DNA of 64,000 nucleotides from Carettochelys insculpta. Lineage: Eukaryota > Chordata > Testudines > Carettochelyidae. The position numbers were made by a program, and so were the translations under genes. The DNA lies in assembly GCF_033958435.1 (NCBI RefSeq), contig NC_134160.1, positions 13,689,001 to 13,753,000 on the forward strand. The letters are read 5' to 3'. Below the pieces are notes generated by a model. It had not been told where the DNA came from. It did not search any database and saw only the letters and a program-made list of their open reading frames with translations. The first letter of the stretch is position 1; every line of letters starts with the position of its first letter. Shown here piece by piece: positions 1 through 11,059 of this stretch.

Positions 1-163
1 TGAAAATTTTACTATCAACCCCCACCCTTCAACCTGCAACATTTATGCATTAATCTATTGCTGAAACACAAAAATGAATATCCTGAACAGCTAGTGATAG
101 GGACAAAGCAATGAAAATACCTCTGTTGCAGAATCAGAAGCAAGGATTTTATTTGGAGGCAGT

Positions 164-1081
164 GTGGAAATGCATGTTATTGCAGGGGGTTGTGTTCTCA
201 GTTTTGTTCATCACTGTAGTGAGCCACTGTGGTCTCCCGCTAACTCAGAGGCAGAGGAGGCTGCACAGAGGCCCTGGTGGGCAGGCCCGGAGCCAGAACA
301 CCAGAGGCCCACCCGTCAGAGGGCGGGGCCTAGAGCCAGAAGGGCCAAGGACAGAACGCGGGACCCATTAAAGCCTGGGCCTCCAGGCAGGGAGGGAGTG
401 CCTTCGCGGGCTCCCAGACGCCAAGGGCAGAGAACCCACTGCCCCCCAGCTGGTCGGGAGGAGCAAGCCCCCAGCGGCCCAGACCAGCCAGGACAGCTAC
501 TGATCTGGATGCCCCAAGGGACCTACCCGGACTTCCCAGATCTGCCAGGACCCTCATGCCAGTGGAGGACCCCCTCCTTGGAGGAAACCCCAGGCCTAGC
601 CAGACAGGCGGGGGCTAGCAACCACGAGGCCCATGAAGCGGCCTTCCCCGGAGTTCCAGCGGACCCCTGCAGCCCCCAGGTCCAGGATCGCCTCGGACCC
701 ACGGAGCTACTGCCGCCAGACTACCCCAACGATGTGGAGATGGCCGACTGGCCGGAGCCCCCAAAGGTAGACGATTTGGAGGGGGCTGACTCTGCGGGAC
801 CCCCTGACCAAATGGGCTGGGAGGTGGAGGTAGGAAGTGACCCAGGGAACGCTGCACCAGAACCCATGGCGGTGTGTTGCGGTGTGTTGTGGCCTGGATC
901 CCCACCGCTGTGGCCGTGTGTAAGCGACCCACAGGGCCCCAGGCCGGGTCGCAGTGGTATGCGAGGGCCTGCAACCCCCTACCCCTTCCATCACGGGGTA
1001 AGCCCTTGCTGGGCTTGTTCCTCAACCCTTGTGCTGCTGCCCTGTCCTGAACTAAGGGCTGGGCTTGTTCCCCAAACATAG
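164..1081 (+). other. Pro/Gly-rich open frame of unknown nature (305 codons)
   Basis: A single open frame of 305 codons runs through GC-rich sequence. The product is rich in Pro, Gly, Glu and Arg, and I see no signal peptide, membrane segment, zinc finger or catalytic motif. The first codons lie in AT-rich DNA of different composition, so the ATG is probably not authentic. An ATTAAAG box and a GC-rich leader-like stretch at about 367-400 could be a promoter remnant of a repeat. It lies just upstream of a CR1 endonuclease fragment on the same strand, so it may be the 5' region of a retroelement. A long frame is expected by chance in such GC-rich DNA. I would not treat it as a gene without transcript or homology support. 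Confidence 0.25.
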
Positions 1082-1108
1082 TGCTGTTGCCCCGCCCTGA
1101 ACTACAGA
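1009..1108. repeat. Two tandem 50-bp units
   Basis: The string GGGCTTGTTC occurs at 1011 and again at 1061. Each copy is followed by a related tail ending CCTGAACTA. This gives two diverged 50-bp direct repeats at the end of the GC-rich region. Confidence 0.6.
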
Positions 1109-1144
1109 CCACCTGGCCAGGTAGAAGAGGTGGGTGAGACTTTC

Positions 1145-2125
1145 TCTAAATAATTAAGAAAATTATCCAAAACACAGGACTTGGTGGTGATGGGGGACTT
1201 CAGCTATCCAGACATATGTTGTGAAACTAACGCAGTGAGGCACAGAATATCCAGAAAGTTTCTGGAATGCATGGATGGCAATGTTTTATTTCAGAAGGTG
1301 GAAAAAGCTAGTAGGGGAGAAGCAGTTCTAGATTTGTTTTTAACCAATAGGGAGGAATTCTTTGAGAATTTGAAAGTGGAAAGTAGCCTGGAAGAAGGTG
1401 ACCATGACATCATAGAGTTCATAAGTCCAAGCAATAGTGAAAGGGAGAACAGCAAAATAGAGACTATGAATTTGAGAAAAGCAAATTTTGGTAAACTCAG
1501 AGAGCTGGTAGGTAAGGTACCATAGGAAGCAAGCTTAAGAGAAAAAAACAACTGAGGAGAGTTGGAAGTTTTTCGAAGGGACGATATTAAGGTCCCAAAA
1601 GCAAACTATACCACTGCATAGGAAAGCTAGAAAGTATGGGGAAAGACTGCCTTGGCTTAGCCAGGAGATCTGGCATGATCACAAAATAAAAAAAGGAGTT
1701 ATATAAAAAGTGGAAAATAGGAGAAATTACAAAAGATGTATATAAGCAAACAGAGCGTGTATGTAGGGGCAAGGTTAGAAAGGCCAAGGCACAGAAAGAG
1801 CTCAAATTAGCTAGAGACATAAAAGTTAGTAAGAAGTCATTCTATAAATATATTAGAAGCAAGAGGAAGACCAAGGACAGGGTAGGCCCACTACTCAGTA
1901 AGGAGGGAGAAACCATATCAGGAAACTTGGACATAGCAGAGGTGCTTAGTGACTTCTTTGTTTCAGTCTTCACTGAGAAGGCTGGTGCAAGAATGCCTAA
2001 CGTAATGCATGCTACTGGGAAGGGGGTAGGTTTAGAGGATAAAATACATGAAGAACAAGTTAAAAATTACTTTGAAAAATTAGATGTCTTAAAGTCACCA
2101 GGGCCTGATGAAATGCATTGTAGTT
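1145..2125 (+). mobile_element. CR1 LINE ORF2 fragment (endonuclease to start of RT)
   Basis: This is a decayed piece of CR1 ORF2. The start holds the endonuclease block [11 protein letters not shown], with the conserved GDF, and then GDHDIIEF, which corresponds to the SDH block of the APE-type nuclease. After a frameshift near 1525 it continues with the basic linker ([25 protein letters not shown]) and [11 protein letters not shown]. It stops at [10 protein letters not shown], the beginning of the reverse transcriptase. The 5' part, the rest of RT and the 3' UTR are missing. Several stops and frameshifts make it non-functional. It differs clearly from the CR1 copies at 22.6-28.9 kb and is probably an older subfamily. 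Confidence 0.88.
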
Positions 2126-2589
2126 TGGAGGTAGGCCTCACTAGACCCAGAAACTAAGCCAAGGCTGAAGCTTGTGCTCAAAGCGAGTCTCCTGAACAAG
2201 CTAAGCAAGAATTTGCAATGCTTACGATTCCCAGGCTGAGATCTTTGTGCTGGCTGCAACATTAGGTTTAATTGTGTGCTAATAGCGCCCAGCATTTAAC
2301 TCAGTCTTCCCATGCACAGAGAAAAAATGGCTGTAGAAGATATTTACAAAATGATAGTGGGGATCTGTAGTATACAGCAGCAGGGCCCCATTGGCTCCTG
2401 CTTCTGCTAGATACACAAAGTCACTCTGAGACCTTGGGACAATAACCACTGGTGCAGGCTTGTTCCCACCACTGTTTCACTATGTAAAGGGGAGGGAGGG
2501 AGGTGTTACCTCCCTGTTTTCACTCCATGCCTTTTCCCTTTTGTTCTGCTCCTCACCCTCTGTGGCTTCCTTCCCAGGCTAATCTTGGC
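2126..2589. other. No recognised feature
   Basis: Non-coding sequence between a CR1 fragment and a Penelope-type tail motif. I see no open frame with family resemblance and no repeat structure. Confidence 0.5.
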
Positions 2590-2595
2590 TAATAA

Positions 2596-2735
2596 TGCAG
2601 CATCTGATGAAGTGAGTCTGTGCTCACAAGAGCTCATGCTCAAAACTTTTCTGTTAGTCTATAAGGTGCCACAGGACCCTTCGTTGCTGTTACAGATCCA
2701 GACTAACATGGCTACTCCTCTGACACAGGCTAATC
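2596..2735 (+). repeat. Recurrent 3'-tail motif (probably Penelope-like)
   Basis: The segment reads GCATCTGATGAAGTGAG, then a GAGCTCATGCTCA block, TTAGTCTATAAGGTGCCACA and CCAGACTAACATGGCTACT. The same module recurs at 39.02-39.12 kb directly downstream of Penelope-like endonuclease sequence, and in part at 35.23 and 50.61 kb. I infer that it is the 3' tail of that retroelement family. The recurrence is seen directly; the family assignment is inferred. Confidence 0.6.
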
Positions 2736-3043
2736 TTGTCTCTGCTACCCCAATTAGGGTCAGGTTATCGCCCGCCAGCTCTATTTATTCACCTAAATGG
2801 GAACTGGAGTGACAGAGGAATGAATCAGCAACCCTTTGTCCAGGCTTCTTGTTACCTCTTTAGGGAAAGAGTTGCTTTGGTGGGTGTAAGATGTTGTTCC
2901 TTGCTTACTCCAACAACATCTTCATTGCTGCATGCATACCATGGTGCTTTGTGCCCAGGTAAGTGAGTGCTGCCCAGGGAAGTATCTGCTCATTACTTGG
3001 CATAACCAAGTGTTGATTTCAAAGTGTGTTGATTTCAACTACA
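2736..3043. other. No recognised feature
   Basis: About 300 bp with no recognisable gene or repeat. Confidence 0.5.
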
Positions 3044-4860
3044 GGGTATGTCTACACTACGAAATAAAGTCCAGTTAATTCAAGTCGAATTTGTAATACT
3101 GGATTTTATAAAGTTGAAGTTGAGCATTGGCAACTGCCCACTAAGTCAACTTAGTGTGTTCCCACTGATCAACAAAGTTCAACTTTTGCAGCAGTGCATT
3201 GTGGGAACCTGTCCCATGGTTCACTGAGCCCCTTTCCTTTCTGGGGTTTTTCAGTGCTGCATTATGGCAAAAAATTCCCTGTAAGTGGTTGTGGGAGTGT
3301 GATGTCATCTTCCCACACTGCCCTCATCTTGCCCTCAAAACAAATCAGGGAACTGTCAATCCCACCTATTCAGGTGTCTGTTCTCCAGGCATGTGTGTCA
3401 TAAGAACCTCAACAGTGCCCTCTGACAGGGCAGCAAGTCAGGGAGATGTCAGTCCAACCTGTCCAGGTGTCTGGTGTCCAGATATCTGTGCTAACAGGAA
3501 CCTCAGTCCAACCGGGGAAAGAACACCTGTACATTTTCTGCATTCAATAACTGTGTTCCCCCATTCAAGAATATTTTGCCCAGGAATAGCAACAATGCCT
3601 TTCCTGTTCTGACTGTGCCATGCGAACAGGAACCTCCCTGGTCCCCTGTGGAAAGAACACCATGATGTGATGTGTTGAATGGCCACCTTGAATTCAGGTC
3701 CACATCTGAGCAGATTGGCAAATGTGATCTGTGTAAAATAATCTAGGCATCTCTCCCAGTTCTGACTGTGGCCTGTCAACAGGTACCTCAGTCCTCCCCT
3801 AGCGAAAGAACGCATTTCATGGGACAGGGAAGCAGGTCAGGGAGCTGTTTCCCCCCACTGTGAAAATGGGGCAAACAGGACACTGCAGAGATTGTACAGC
3901 TCCCCCAGTCCACACGCTTTGGGAAGTGGTGGGGGCCAGCCCACAATAAGGTTAATTGCAGGGACAGTCCCCCAAGACCTCAGGAATCTGTGGCCCTTCA
4001 GAGGCTCCCATTAGCATGGTGCAGGTAGTAGGATGGAGGGGGACAGCCCACAATACAGCTATGGCCAGGGACAACCTCTCAAACCTCAGGAACCAAGGAC
4101 CCTTCAGAGACCCGTGTTAGCATGGTGCAGTCACCAGGACCTAGGGAGCCCAGCCCACAATTCCATATTGGCCAGGACTGGCCCCCTCCAATCCTATGGA
4201 GCCATGGGGAGCAAGGTGTCACAAGGGACACTCCTGTTAGCATGGTGCAGGCACCTGGGTCTAGGGTTCCTGGCAACAGCCAGCCCCTGAACATCTTTGC
4301 TGCAGGGGAAGAGTTCCCCCAGTAACAGCCAGGTCCAAAATCTTTCCCACCTTTGAAGCCTTCACCGTGTGCAAACCAAGACATGCTGCTGTCTGGAGAT
4401 ATGGACCACAATGCACAGCAGGCAGATGTTTTTATGGTGTAGGGGGCTAGTCATGTGGTGTGGTTGGGCAGGAGATAGACCCCTGATTGCATGGCAACTG
4501 TCAGAGAGTGGGGTGGATGCCCCTGTACAATTGTGACCCACAGAAAAGAAGTTCCTTGGCCTCTCATATAAAGCATACCCTCACAGCCAATCTGCCATGT
4601 GCTGTGTTGGGGTGGGGGCTAGCCTGCAAGACAAAATGAGTTCCTGGCTCTCCTGAAAGCTCCATGCTGGAGCTCTGTAAGGTAGCCACATGCGATTGAC
4701 ACACTGATGATAAACAAATGAATTCAAAATGCCCGCTTCCTGTTTTCTACTTCCTGCTCAGCTGGGGAGGATGATGTGAAAGGACACCTCAAGGGGCATT
4801 GTGGAACAGTTTCTGGGGCTACTAAAATTGATTTTAACCATGGGTTAATCTACACTGTTT
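3044..4860. mobile_element. Possible non-autonomous DNA transposon, third terminus family
   Basis: The left edge reads GGTATGTCTACACTACGAAA, the same GTCTACACTA core seen at Harbinger ends here, but followed by AATAAAGTC and poly(TTGAA)-like sequence unlike the other two classes. A GCAGTGCATTGTGGGAAC block follows at 3190. A related ATTGTGG block and a TTAATCTACACTG terminus-like string occur near 4798 and 4850. The right edge is poorly defined. A better preserved right end of the same class seems to lie at 35040-35226. The interior has no coding potential I recognise, only degenerate tandem repeats. Confidence 0.4.
3989..4290. repeat. Degenerate tandem repeat, unit about 105-120 bp
   Basis: The marker TTAGCATGGTGCAG occurs at about 4011, 4117 and 4237. 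Related phrases such as CCCACAAT(A/T)C and GGCCAGGGAC or GGCCAGGACT fall between the markers. This suggests three diverged units inside the possible transposon. Confidence 0.55.
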
Positions 4861-6739
4861 TAGCTTGACACTGCAAATTTGTTTTTTTTCTATTTTTTGA
4901 GTAACTTTGTTGGGAAGTCAGCAGTACAGAAGTCAGCACTACGGCCACTTAGAATCTAGGGTGTAGATGGAAAGTTTATAAAATTGACTGAGAGCCTTAA
5001 ATTTAAGGCCCATGTTTTAGATGGAGGAAAAGGGAAACTTTTTTTTTGTTTTGTTTCAATAATGTTGAAACATTTCAATGGGGTAAAAATTGTTTGTTTC
5101 AATTTTCATTGTATTTTATTTCACTTTGACTTTATTATATTGTAATGGATCTGCATTAACAAAATGGAATGATTGGACATCATTGAAATGAAGGATTTTG
5201 ATGATTCCAATTCAAAAAAGTTTCAAAATTTGCATCCTGAGGAAATGCTGAAATGTTGGTCTTTTTTGCCCTAGTCTGGAACAAACCCAAAATTTACAGT
5301 GTTGCACTTTCCCACAGAACTTAAATTAATTTTGTGACCAGCTCTCTTCAGCTCACTGGGTGCTAATATGACGGCAAACATCTTGTTTCACATCAACGAT
5401 GGCACCAACAGGCATCTCCAGTGCTAAAAACATCTGTCTCTAGAGCTTGAGCGAAAGAATCATACTTCCTATGACAAGGCTGTAACAGACACGCATCCTC
5501 TATGGTTCATGCACAGAGCCCACACACTCACACTCAACTGCGGTAGTAGATTCATTTTGAAAATCTGACCTGGCTATAATTGCCACCATGGGAACTGCTG
5601 GGTGCTGAGCACTCGGGAAAGTCTGACCCTGACTTCAGTGGAAACTCAGCTCTTGTGCAAAGTTTGAACTCTGCTGCCACTGCTGAGCCCCTGGAAAGCT
5701 TGCTAGGGCACGCTAGCAGGTCCAGCATCACTTCTAGCTGTTCTGATGCTCTTAGCTGCTCCTTACTTACAGCAGCATTTACCCCATCTCTCCTGCCATG
5801 CCTTCACCACATGCAAAGAAGTGAGGCCTCTGCGTCTCATTTCCTCAGCTGAAAGTGGGCATAACAAACCCTCTTGTACATGCGAAGAGGGTGCATGTGT
5901 GAATTAGGGCATGCCTGGGTATGTGAAAAATGGTCACGGAGAATTTATGAATAGAATGCTTTCAATCGTCATTTGGCCCTTTTTGTGACCTAGGAAATGT
6001 TGCTTGTGTGCTACAAAACGGCCAGCATAGAATTCCTTGCAGATATTTAAATATAGCCCTGGTAGGACAGGCAGCAGTAGCACCCAAGCCCAGTCCTGCC
6101 CAAGACCCTAGCCAAGTACACCAGGGCTACCCCAATGTGCTGCCCATCATGCTGGGGCTACACTATTATTTTTTACCGTGCTGTCGTGAGCTACTTATGC
6201 TACCCAGTGCATGGAAGTCTACATGAGCTGGAAATTGCACTCCCACATGACATACCCAAAGTGACATCTGAAATACTGCAATGTAGTTTTTGATTCAAGC
6301 CCAGGAGTGGCAGAGAACAGTCTGATAGTGATGAGCTGTATGTGATTTCTACTTAGCTAGCACATCAAGTCTCTTTTGTTCCTAGGGATAAATGGTAATG
6401 GCAGGCATCTATTTGCTTTCATCTGACCACACAGCACTGAGAGATGCTGGATATGCTGTCTCAGCTCCCCACTCATTTCTCAGTTTCCTGCTGTTTTCAC
6501 AATTCCCACTGAGCAATGACTTCCTTGCTGCCACGTAATCTCTTCTCTGAGGGTCTCAACAAAGTCTCCTAAGTGTTTCAAAACTGTGTTCAGAGCAGCA
6601 AAGGGACTTGGAAGTTCTGAGCTGCCTCTTTAATCATTCCTGCTTCTCAGTAACTGGCTATGAAGCAGCAATTTGTTTCAGATGCCTGGCTTGAGGGATA
6701 ACAAATTGTACCTTTTTTATTCTTGTTCCATTTTCATTC
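4861..6739. other. No recognised feature
   Basis: About 1.9 kb of AT-rich to neutral DNA. Short open frames at 5580-5852 and 6008-6226 show no family resemblance. Nothing else was recognised. Confidence 0.5.
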
Positions 6740-7013
6740 TAACACGAGGGGAGAGGGGTTTAGAAGAAAAACCAGTCAGAAACAAAGCAGTAAACTAAAA
6801 CTCTTCCAAACATCCCAGCACTGGCAGAACATGTTCAGAACCAACCATTCCAGGTCAGCCTCCACGAGCTGCAGGTGCTGCTCGGCCACCTCAGCCTTGC
6901 AGCAGATGGCTGGGTTGTCCTCTGCCCACCGAGAGGCTCTCCGGCTGCAGCCCTGATGCACCACTACATGGAGTGGGGCCTGGCCACCATCAATATCTGC
7001 TGGAGGGCTCTCA

Positions 7014-7695
7014 GGCTACGTCTACACGTGCAGCCAACATCGAAATAGTCTATTTCGATGAATAACGTCTACACGTCCTCCAGGGCCAGCAACGTCGATG
7101 TTCAACTTCGACGTTGCTCAGCCCAACATCGAAATAGGCGCAGCGAGGGAACGTCTACACGTCAAAGTAGCACACATCGAAATAGGGATGCCAGGCACAG
7201 CTGCAGACAGGGTCACAGGGCGGACTCAACAGCCAGCCGCTCCCTTAAAGGGCCCCTCCCAGACACAGTTGCACTAAACAACACAAGATCCACAGAGCTG
7301 ACAACTGGTTGCAGACCCTGTGCCTGCAGCATAGATCCCCAGCTGCCGCAGAAGCAGCCAGAAGCCCTGGGCTAAGGGCTGCTGCCCACGGTGACCATAG
7401 AGCCCCGCAGGGGCTGGAGAGAGAGCATCTCTCAACCCCCCAGCTGATGGCCGCCATGGAGGACCCAGCAATTTCGACGTTGCGGGACGCGGATCGTCTA
7501 CACGGTCCCTACTTCGACGTTGAACGTCGAAGTAGGGCGCTATTCCTATCTCCTCATGAGGTTAGCGACTTCGACGTCTCGCCGCCTAACGTCGAAGTTA
7601 ACTTCGAAATAGCGCCCGACGTGTGTAGACGCGACGGGCGCTATTTCGAAGTTGGTGCCGCTACTTCGAAGTAGCGTGCACGTGTAGACACAGCT
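7014..7695 (+). mobile_element. MITE-1, 682-bp Harbinger internal-deletion derivative
   Basis: Ends GGCTACGTCTACACGTG and CGTGTAGACACAGCT form imperfect terminal inverted repeats. TCA is duplicated at 7011-7013 and 7696-7698. The left 350 bp match the transposase-side arms of HC and HD, including the CCCTTAAAGGGCCCCTCCCA block. The right 320 bp match the SANT-side arms of HB and HD. The junction lies just after the position of the transposase start codon, here mutated to ATA (CATAGATCC). MITE-4 has the same length. Confidence 0.88.
7507..7537. repeat. 31-bp perfect palindrome in the MITE SANT-side arm
   Basis: CCCTACTTCGACGTT and its exact reverse complement flank a single central G. The same palindrome is present in MITE-3 and MITE-4 and is degenerate in MITE-2 and HD. 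It is built on TTCGA motifs that recur through both arms. Confidence 0.85.
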
Positions 7696-9115
7696 TCAGA
7701 GACCAGGGATCGTGTGAGGCTCTGCCAGACCCCAAATGGTGCAGCTGTATGAAAAAGACAGCATGTCGGTAATGTACTATGACCTGGGGGGATCTGGGTG
7801 TGGGCCGTCCCCCTCCCAGGGGACCTGCCCTTCCCCACCCACCCCCGCCCATGGGCCAGGCATCTCATCAGAGCCAGGGAAGCTTCTCAGTTGGGTGGGC
7901 CTTCTCAGCACATGGTGTGTTGTCCCTAGGTGCTGTCCAGCCTCAACAGGCTGTGGCCCTGCATGTTGCTCGCAGCGTTGTCCGCTGTTGGTCCGTGTAC
8001 CATGGCAGGCCGGAATGTGTGTAGCCCAGGACTGCTGGTCCAGTGTGTGGCTGGCTGCCTGGTGCGTTGCCCCCACCCCACGGACCAGCTGCATGCCCTG
8101 TCACATACGTACTGGAGGATCCTTTGACAACATCTGGGGATGCCTGGCTCTCAGTCGCCTGGCTGGATGAGCGGGAGGGGATGTGTATGGTCAGGTCCCA
8201 CTCCTCACTCAAGCACTCGGTGGTGCCCTCACCCTCCTGGATCCCCGGTCTGGGCTGCTCCTCTGCCTCTGGATGCAGCTTGTCTGCCAATGTGTCAAGG
8301 ACCACCGGGGGTGGGGAGCAGTTCTGCGGCCCGAGGATGCCCCAGAGCTCCTGGAAGTAGGGGCAGGTAGCTTGGTCTGCTGCGGAGCAGCTGGCCTTAT
8401 CCCGGGCATGGGCTCAGACATAGCCTTGTGGGAGTTCTTTTACTTTTGAGGGTACTTGCTCTGCAGTACACTCCGGGTGGTCCCTTGTCAGGAGGCCCCA
8501 GGCCAGGTGGGTGAATGCTGTGGCATTTTGCCCCTTAACCCCCATTTTCGTGGAGGACCTCCTCCTTCTTCCACAACCCGAGGAGGTCCCTCAGCTCCCT
8601 CTCAGTCCAGGAAGGGGGGCCGTTTTTTTTTCACTCCCAGAACCCTGAGAGCCTTGCGAGGGCTCGGAGGTGGTCCCCAGGGCTCCCATGGGGGTTGGCT
8701 TCTGGCCATCGTCTCCTGCTGCTGGTCCCAGGCTGTGCAGAGGGTGTGCTGCTGGTGCTCGTGCTGCTCCTAGCACACTCTCATCTTCCTGCCATGGGGT
8801 TTAAAGCAGCCAGACGCAGGGATCATAGAGCACCGCTGCTGTTGGCTGGAACGGACCTGCGCTCCAGCTGACCAGAGCCATGGCGGACCCCTCTTTTGAA
8901 AGAGTAGGATGTGAAGTGTCTATATGTGCACTCTTTTGATTTAGTTTTCAAAAGGGGAAGATCTTCCTGATAAGGGATCAAGGTTTGGATTTGGACATCT
9001 GAGCCCTGTTCTTTTGGTTTTCTTTCAACAAATGTTTTTGCACATGTAGCTGCTCCTCCCATTCTTTCGAAAGAGGGCCACATATTTCGATGTTTTGTGC
9101 ACATGTAGACATAGC

Positions 9116-10679
9116 TCTTGTGTTTCTTCCCAGTATCACACTTCTCCACTTTCCTTGGAACTCAGGTCTCAGTCCCAGATGAACCTAGTTTAAAAAGCTC
9201 CTTACTAGGCTTGCAAGCTTGCCTGCAAAGTCCCTATTCCCTTTCTTTGTTAGATGGATCCCATCTCTTCCCAGCAATTTCTCTGCCAAGAGCATAATCT
9301 CATGGCTGAAGAATACAAAGGCCTCTTTTCAACATTGCCTGCACAACCACACATTTATTTCCAAAACTCAATGATCTCTACCTATGATGATTTGCTACAG
9401 AAGCTGTGAACCAAAGGCCAACAGTTGGATCTAAACTTTTGACCTCTCCATGACTAGATGCTTGGATACCAGTGTTCACTGTTAGCTAGGAATTTGTGAA
9501 GCCACTCAGTAGAGATTCAAATGCTGCCAAGCTGAGTAGCAAAGCACTCACAGATTTTTTTTGTTGTTTATTTGTTTCTACTGATAGTGCACATTTGCAC
9601 ATTCCATGGTGCATGTAAAATTTATTCCCCACACGGATGGGAAAAATCCACACATGGATTGAAAAGATTACAGGGAACATTTCTGGAGACATATAAAGTG
9701 AATTAGTCCCAATCATTTGGCTTTCTGCTTCTCCTAGGTACTCCAAAATGCATTCTCTATTACTTTTTAAAAATTTCTCTGAGCTATTCTAATACAAATT
9801 CCTCTTCCACTTCCCCATGGTGGTAGAGGTAAAGTTAAGGCCAGGCTGTTTTGCAAACGATAAAAATCTTATTAAACTTGTGAAAAACAGTGGGAGCTTT
9901 ACCCTGGAGTTTAGCTAAATTTCCCTTGGAAATGTCACTTGCCCATCCAGAAATGGTATCAGAAGGTCTCTGTATAAATTATGCATTTAACTCCCTGATA
10001 ATTATGTACCCTAAGGAATACTGTATTCACAGAGATGAAGGCTGGAGAGCTGTGAGGAATGAGAGTTTGTAGAGATAACAGCCTGATTCACTAAAAAGAA
10101 AGTTCTTAAACTGCATGTAATTCAAGGTGAATTTTTTTTTTTTGCATCAGAGTCAGCTTGCTATTGTGTTCCCCTCTGCTCAGAACATTTAATGTGAAAC
10201 TTGCCCATAAATTGAATATCAGCTGAATTATCAAACCTACCAAGTCCTTCTCTAAGAAATCCATGTAACTATCTGTGTGGGTAGCGGAGGAAGTAGATGA
10301 GAGAAAGGGCAAGATGGAGGGTGGATTCAGGCAAATTTCCTCATTACAGCCTGATGGAAGAAAAAAAGTCTGAAAATCAGTACCTTTCCCATGGCATCAG
10401 TCCATGCTGCCAGCGACTGAACAAATTACAGAGATGGCAGGGTGGTGTAGTCATGGCATAGTCTGCTGCAAATCCATTATGATCTGTAGCCTACATGTTG
10501 GGCTGTATTGAACATCCAAGTGCTGCAGAATTGTAGATCTGGTAAGGGGCACTCTTGCCTCTGAGTCATTTCTGAATGGCATATTCCAATGTGGTGTTCT
10601 GTAAGAAATGGTATTAGTGATCTGGTGGAATATGCTTTTCTACCTGGGTTCAGATTGCTCCAATGCTCCAGAGTGGAGT
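9116..10679. other. No gene; one possible short repeat piece near 9590-9680
   Basis: About 1.56 kb with no coding family recognised. Near 9590-9680 the minus strand carries a GGGGAATAAATTTTACATG block that resembles a common reptile interspersed repeat, but I cannot name it. Confidence 0.4.
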
Positions 10680-11056
10680 TAAGTTAGAGAGTCACATTCT
10701 TCAAGAAGAATGTGAAATGGTGCACTTCATGTTTGGTTATTAGAGTAACTCTGACATTCTTCTGAAAGTTAGGACTGCATGGAAAATCCTCACCTGAAGA
10801 GGTTGAAAAGGTCAGGATTGCTTCCTGGAGACAGGAAACAAATAAGAAAGGCTGTAATATAATAAATGAGTAATAATTAATAAATAAATAATAATAAATA
10901 ATGAGTAATAATAAATAAATAAACAAATAATAAATGAGTCTGCTAGAGGAGATAAATTAAGGGGTGCTCTTTTCGTCATCGAATCACTCTAGAACAAAGC
11001 CCACATTCAATGAAACCGCAAATTCAAAATCAATGGACAGAAAAACTTTTTTTCAC
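10680..11056 (+). mobile_element. Possible old CR1 RT C-terminal piece
   Basis: The stretch ACCGCAAATTCAAAATCAAT, followed by AAAACTTTTTTTCACACAG, resembles the part of CR1 ORF2 that encodes the late KxFFFTQ block (compare 23.2 and 28.5 kb). Frames are broken and the copy is short. It ends where Harbinger HB begins. Confidence 0.4.
10858..10936. repeat. (TAAA/ATAA)n simple repeat
   Basis: About 80 bp of imperfect TAAA and ATAATAA units with occasional TGAG interruptions. Confidence 0.9.
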
Positions 11057-11059
11057 ACA

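Larger units (their letters stand above)
6776..8709 (-). pseudogene. Harbinger SANT/Myb-like DNA-binding protein gene, decayed (HA)
   Basis: The probable start is the ATG at 8709 (product begins MARSQPP, matching MASSQPP of HD). The SANT/trihelix-like domain follows after a frameshift: RELRDLLGLW then KKEEVLH, near 8610-8540. Next come CPYFQELWGILGPQN near 8340 and the linker ending TIHIPSRSSSQAT, the counterpart of LIDLPSRSTSQAS in HD. The usual intron should begin near 8105, but the donor site is altered. The last exon, near 6890, keeps EVAEQHLQLVEADLEWL, a helical C-terminal segment. In this superfamily the protein is known to assist transposase nuclear import and terminus binding. Multiple frameshifts and a nested MITE make this copy dead. 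Confidence 0.72.
6740..9115 (-). mobile_element. Harbinger element HA, truncated and decayed, SANT-gene end
   Basis: The right end carries a terminal arm with TTTCGAAAGA-type motifs (near 9063) and a CACATGTAGACATAGCT terminus at 9099-9115. Reading leftward on the minus strand, the element holds a decayed SANT/Myb-like gene. The transposase half and its terminus are absent, and recognisable sequence stops near 6740. A 682-bp MITE (7014-7695) interrupts it with an exact TCA duplication. Terminus class: CTTTCGAAAG-rich, like HF, HG, HH and HI. Confidence 0.75.

Noticed and set aside
7058..7375. A 105-codon frame repeated in all four TTCGA-class MITEs (also about 17245-17562, 17959-18276, 25119-25436)
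   Set aside because: It recurs because the MITEs are nearly identical. The frame runs through terminal repeats and a leader, and its last codons are just the retained transposase start. There is no sign of a conserved separate protein.
7014..7695. CRISPR-like array from repeated TTCGA/ATTTCGA motifs
   Set aside because: The motifs are short, in both orientations and unevenly spaced. These are subterminal transposon repeats in a vertebrate genome.
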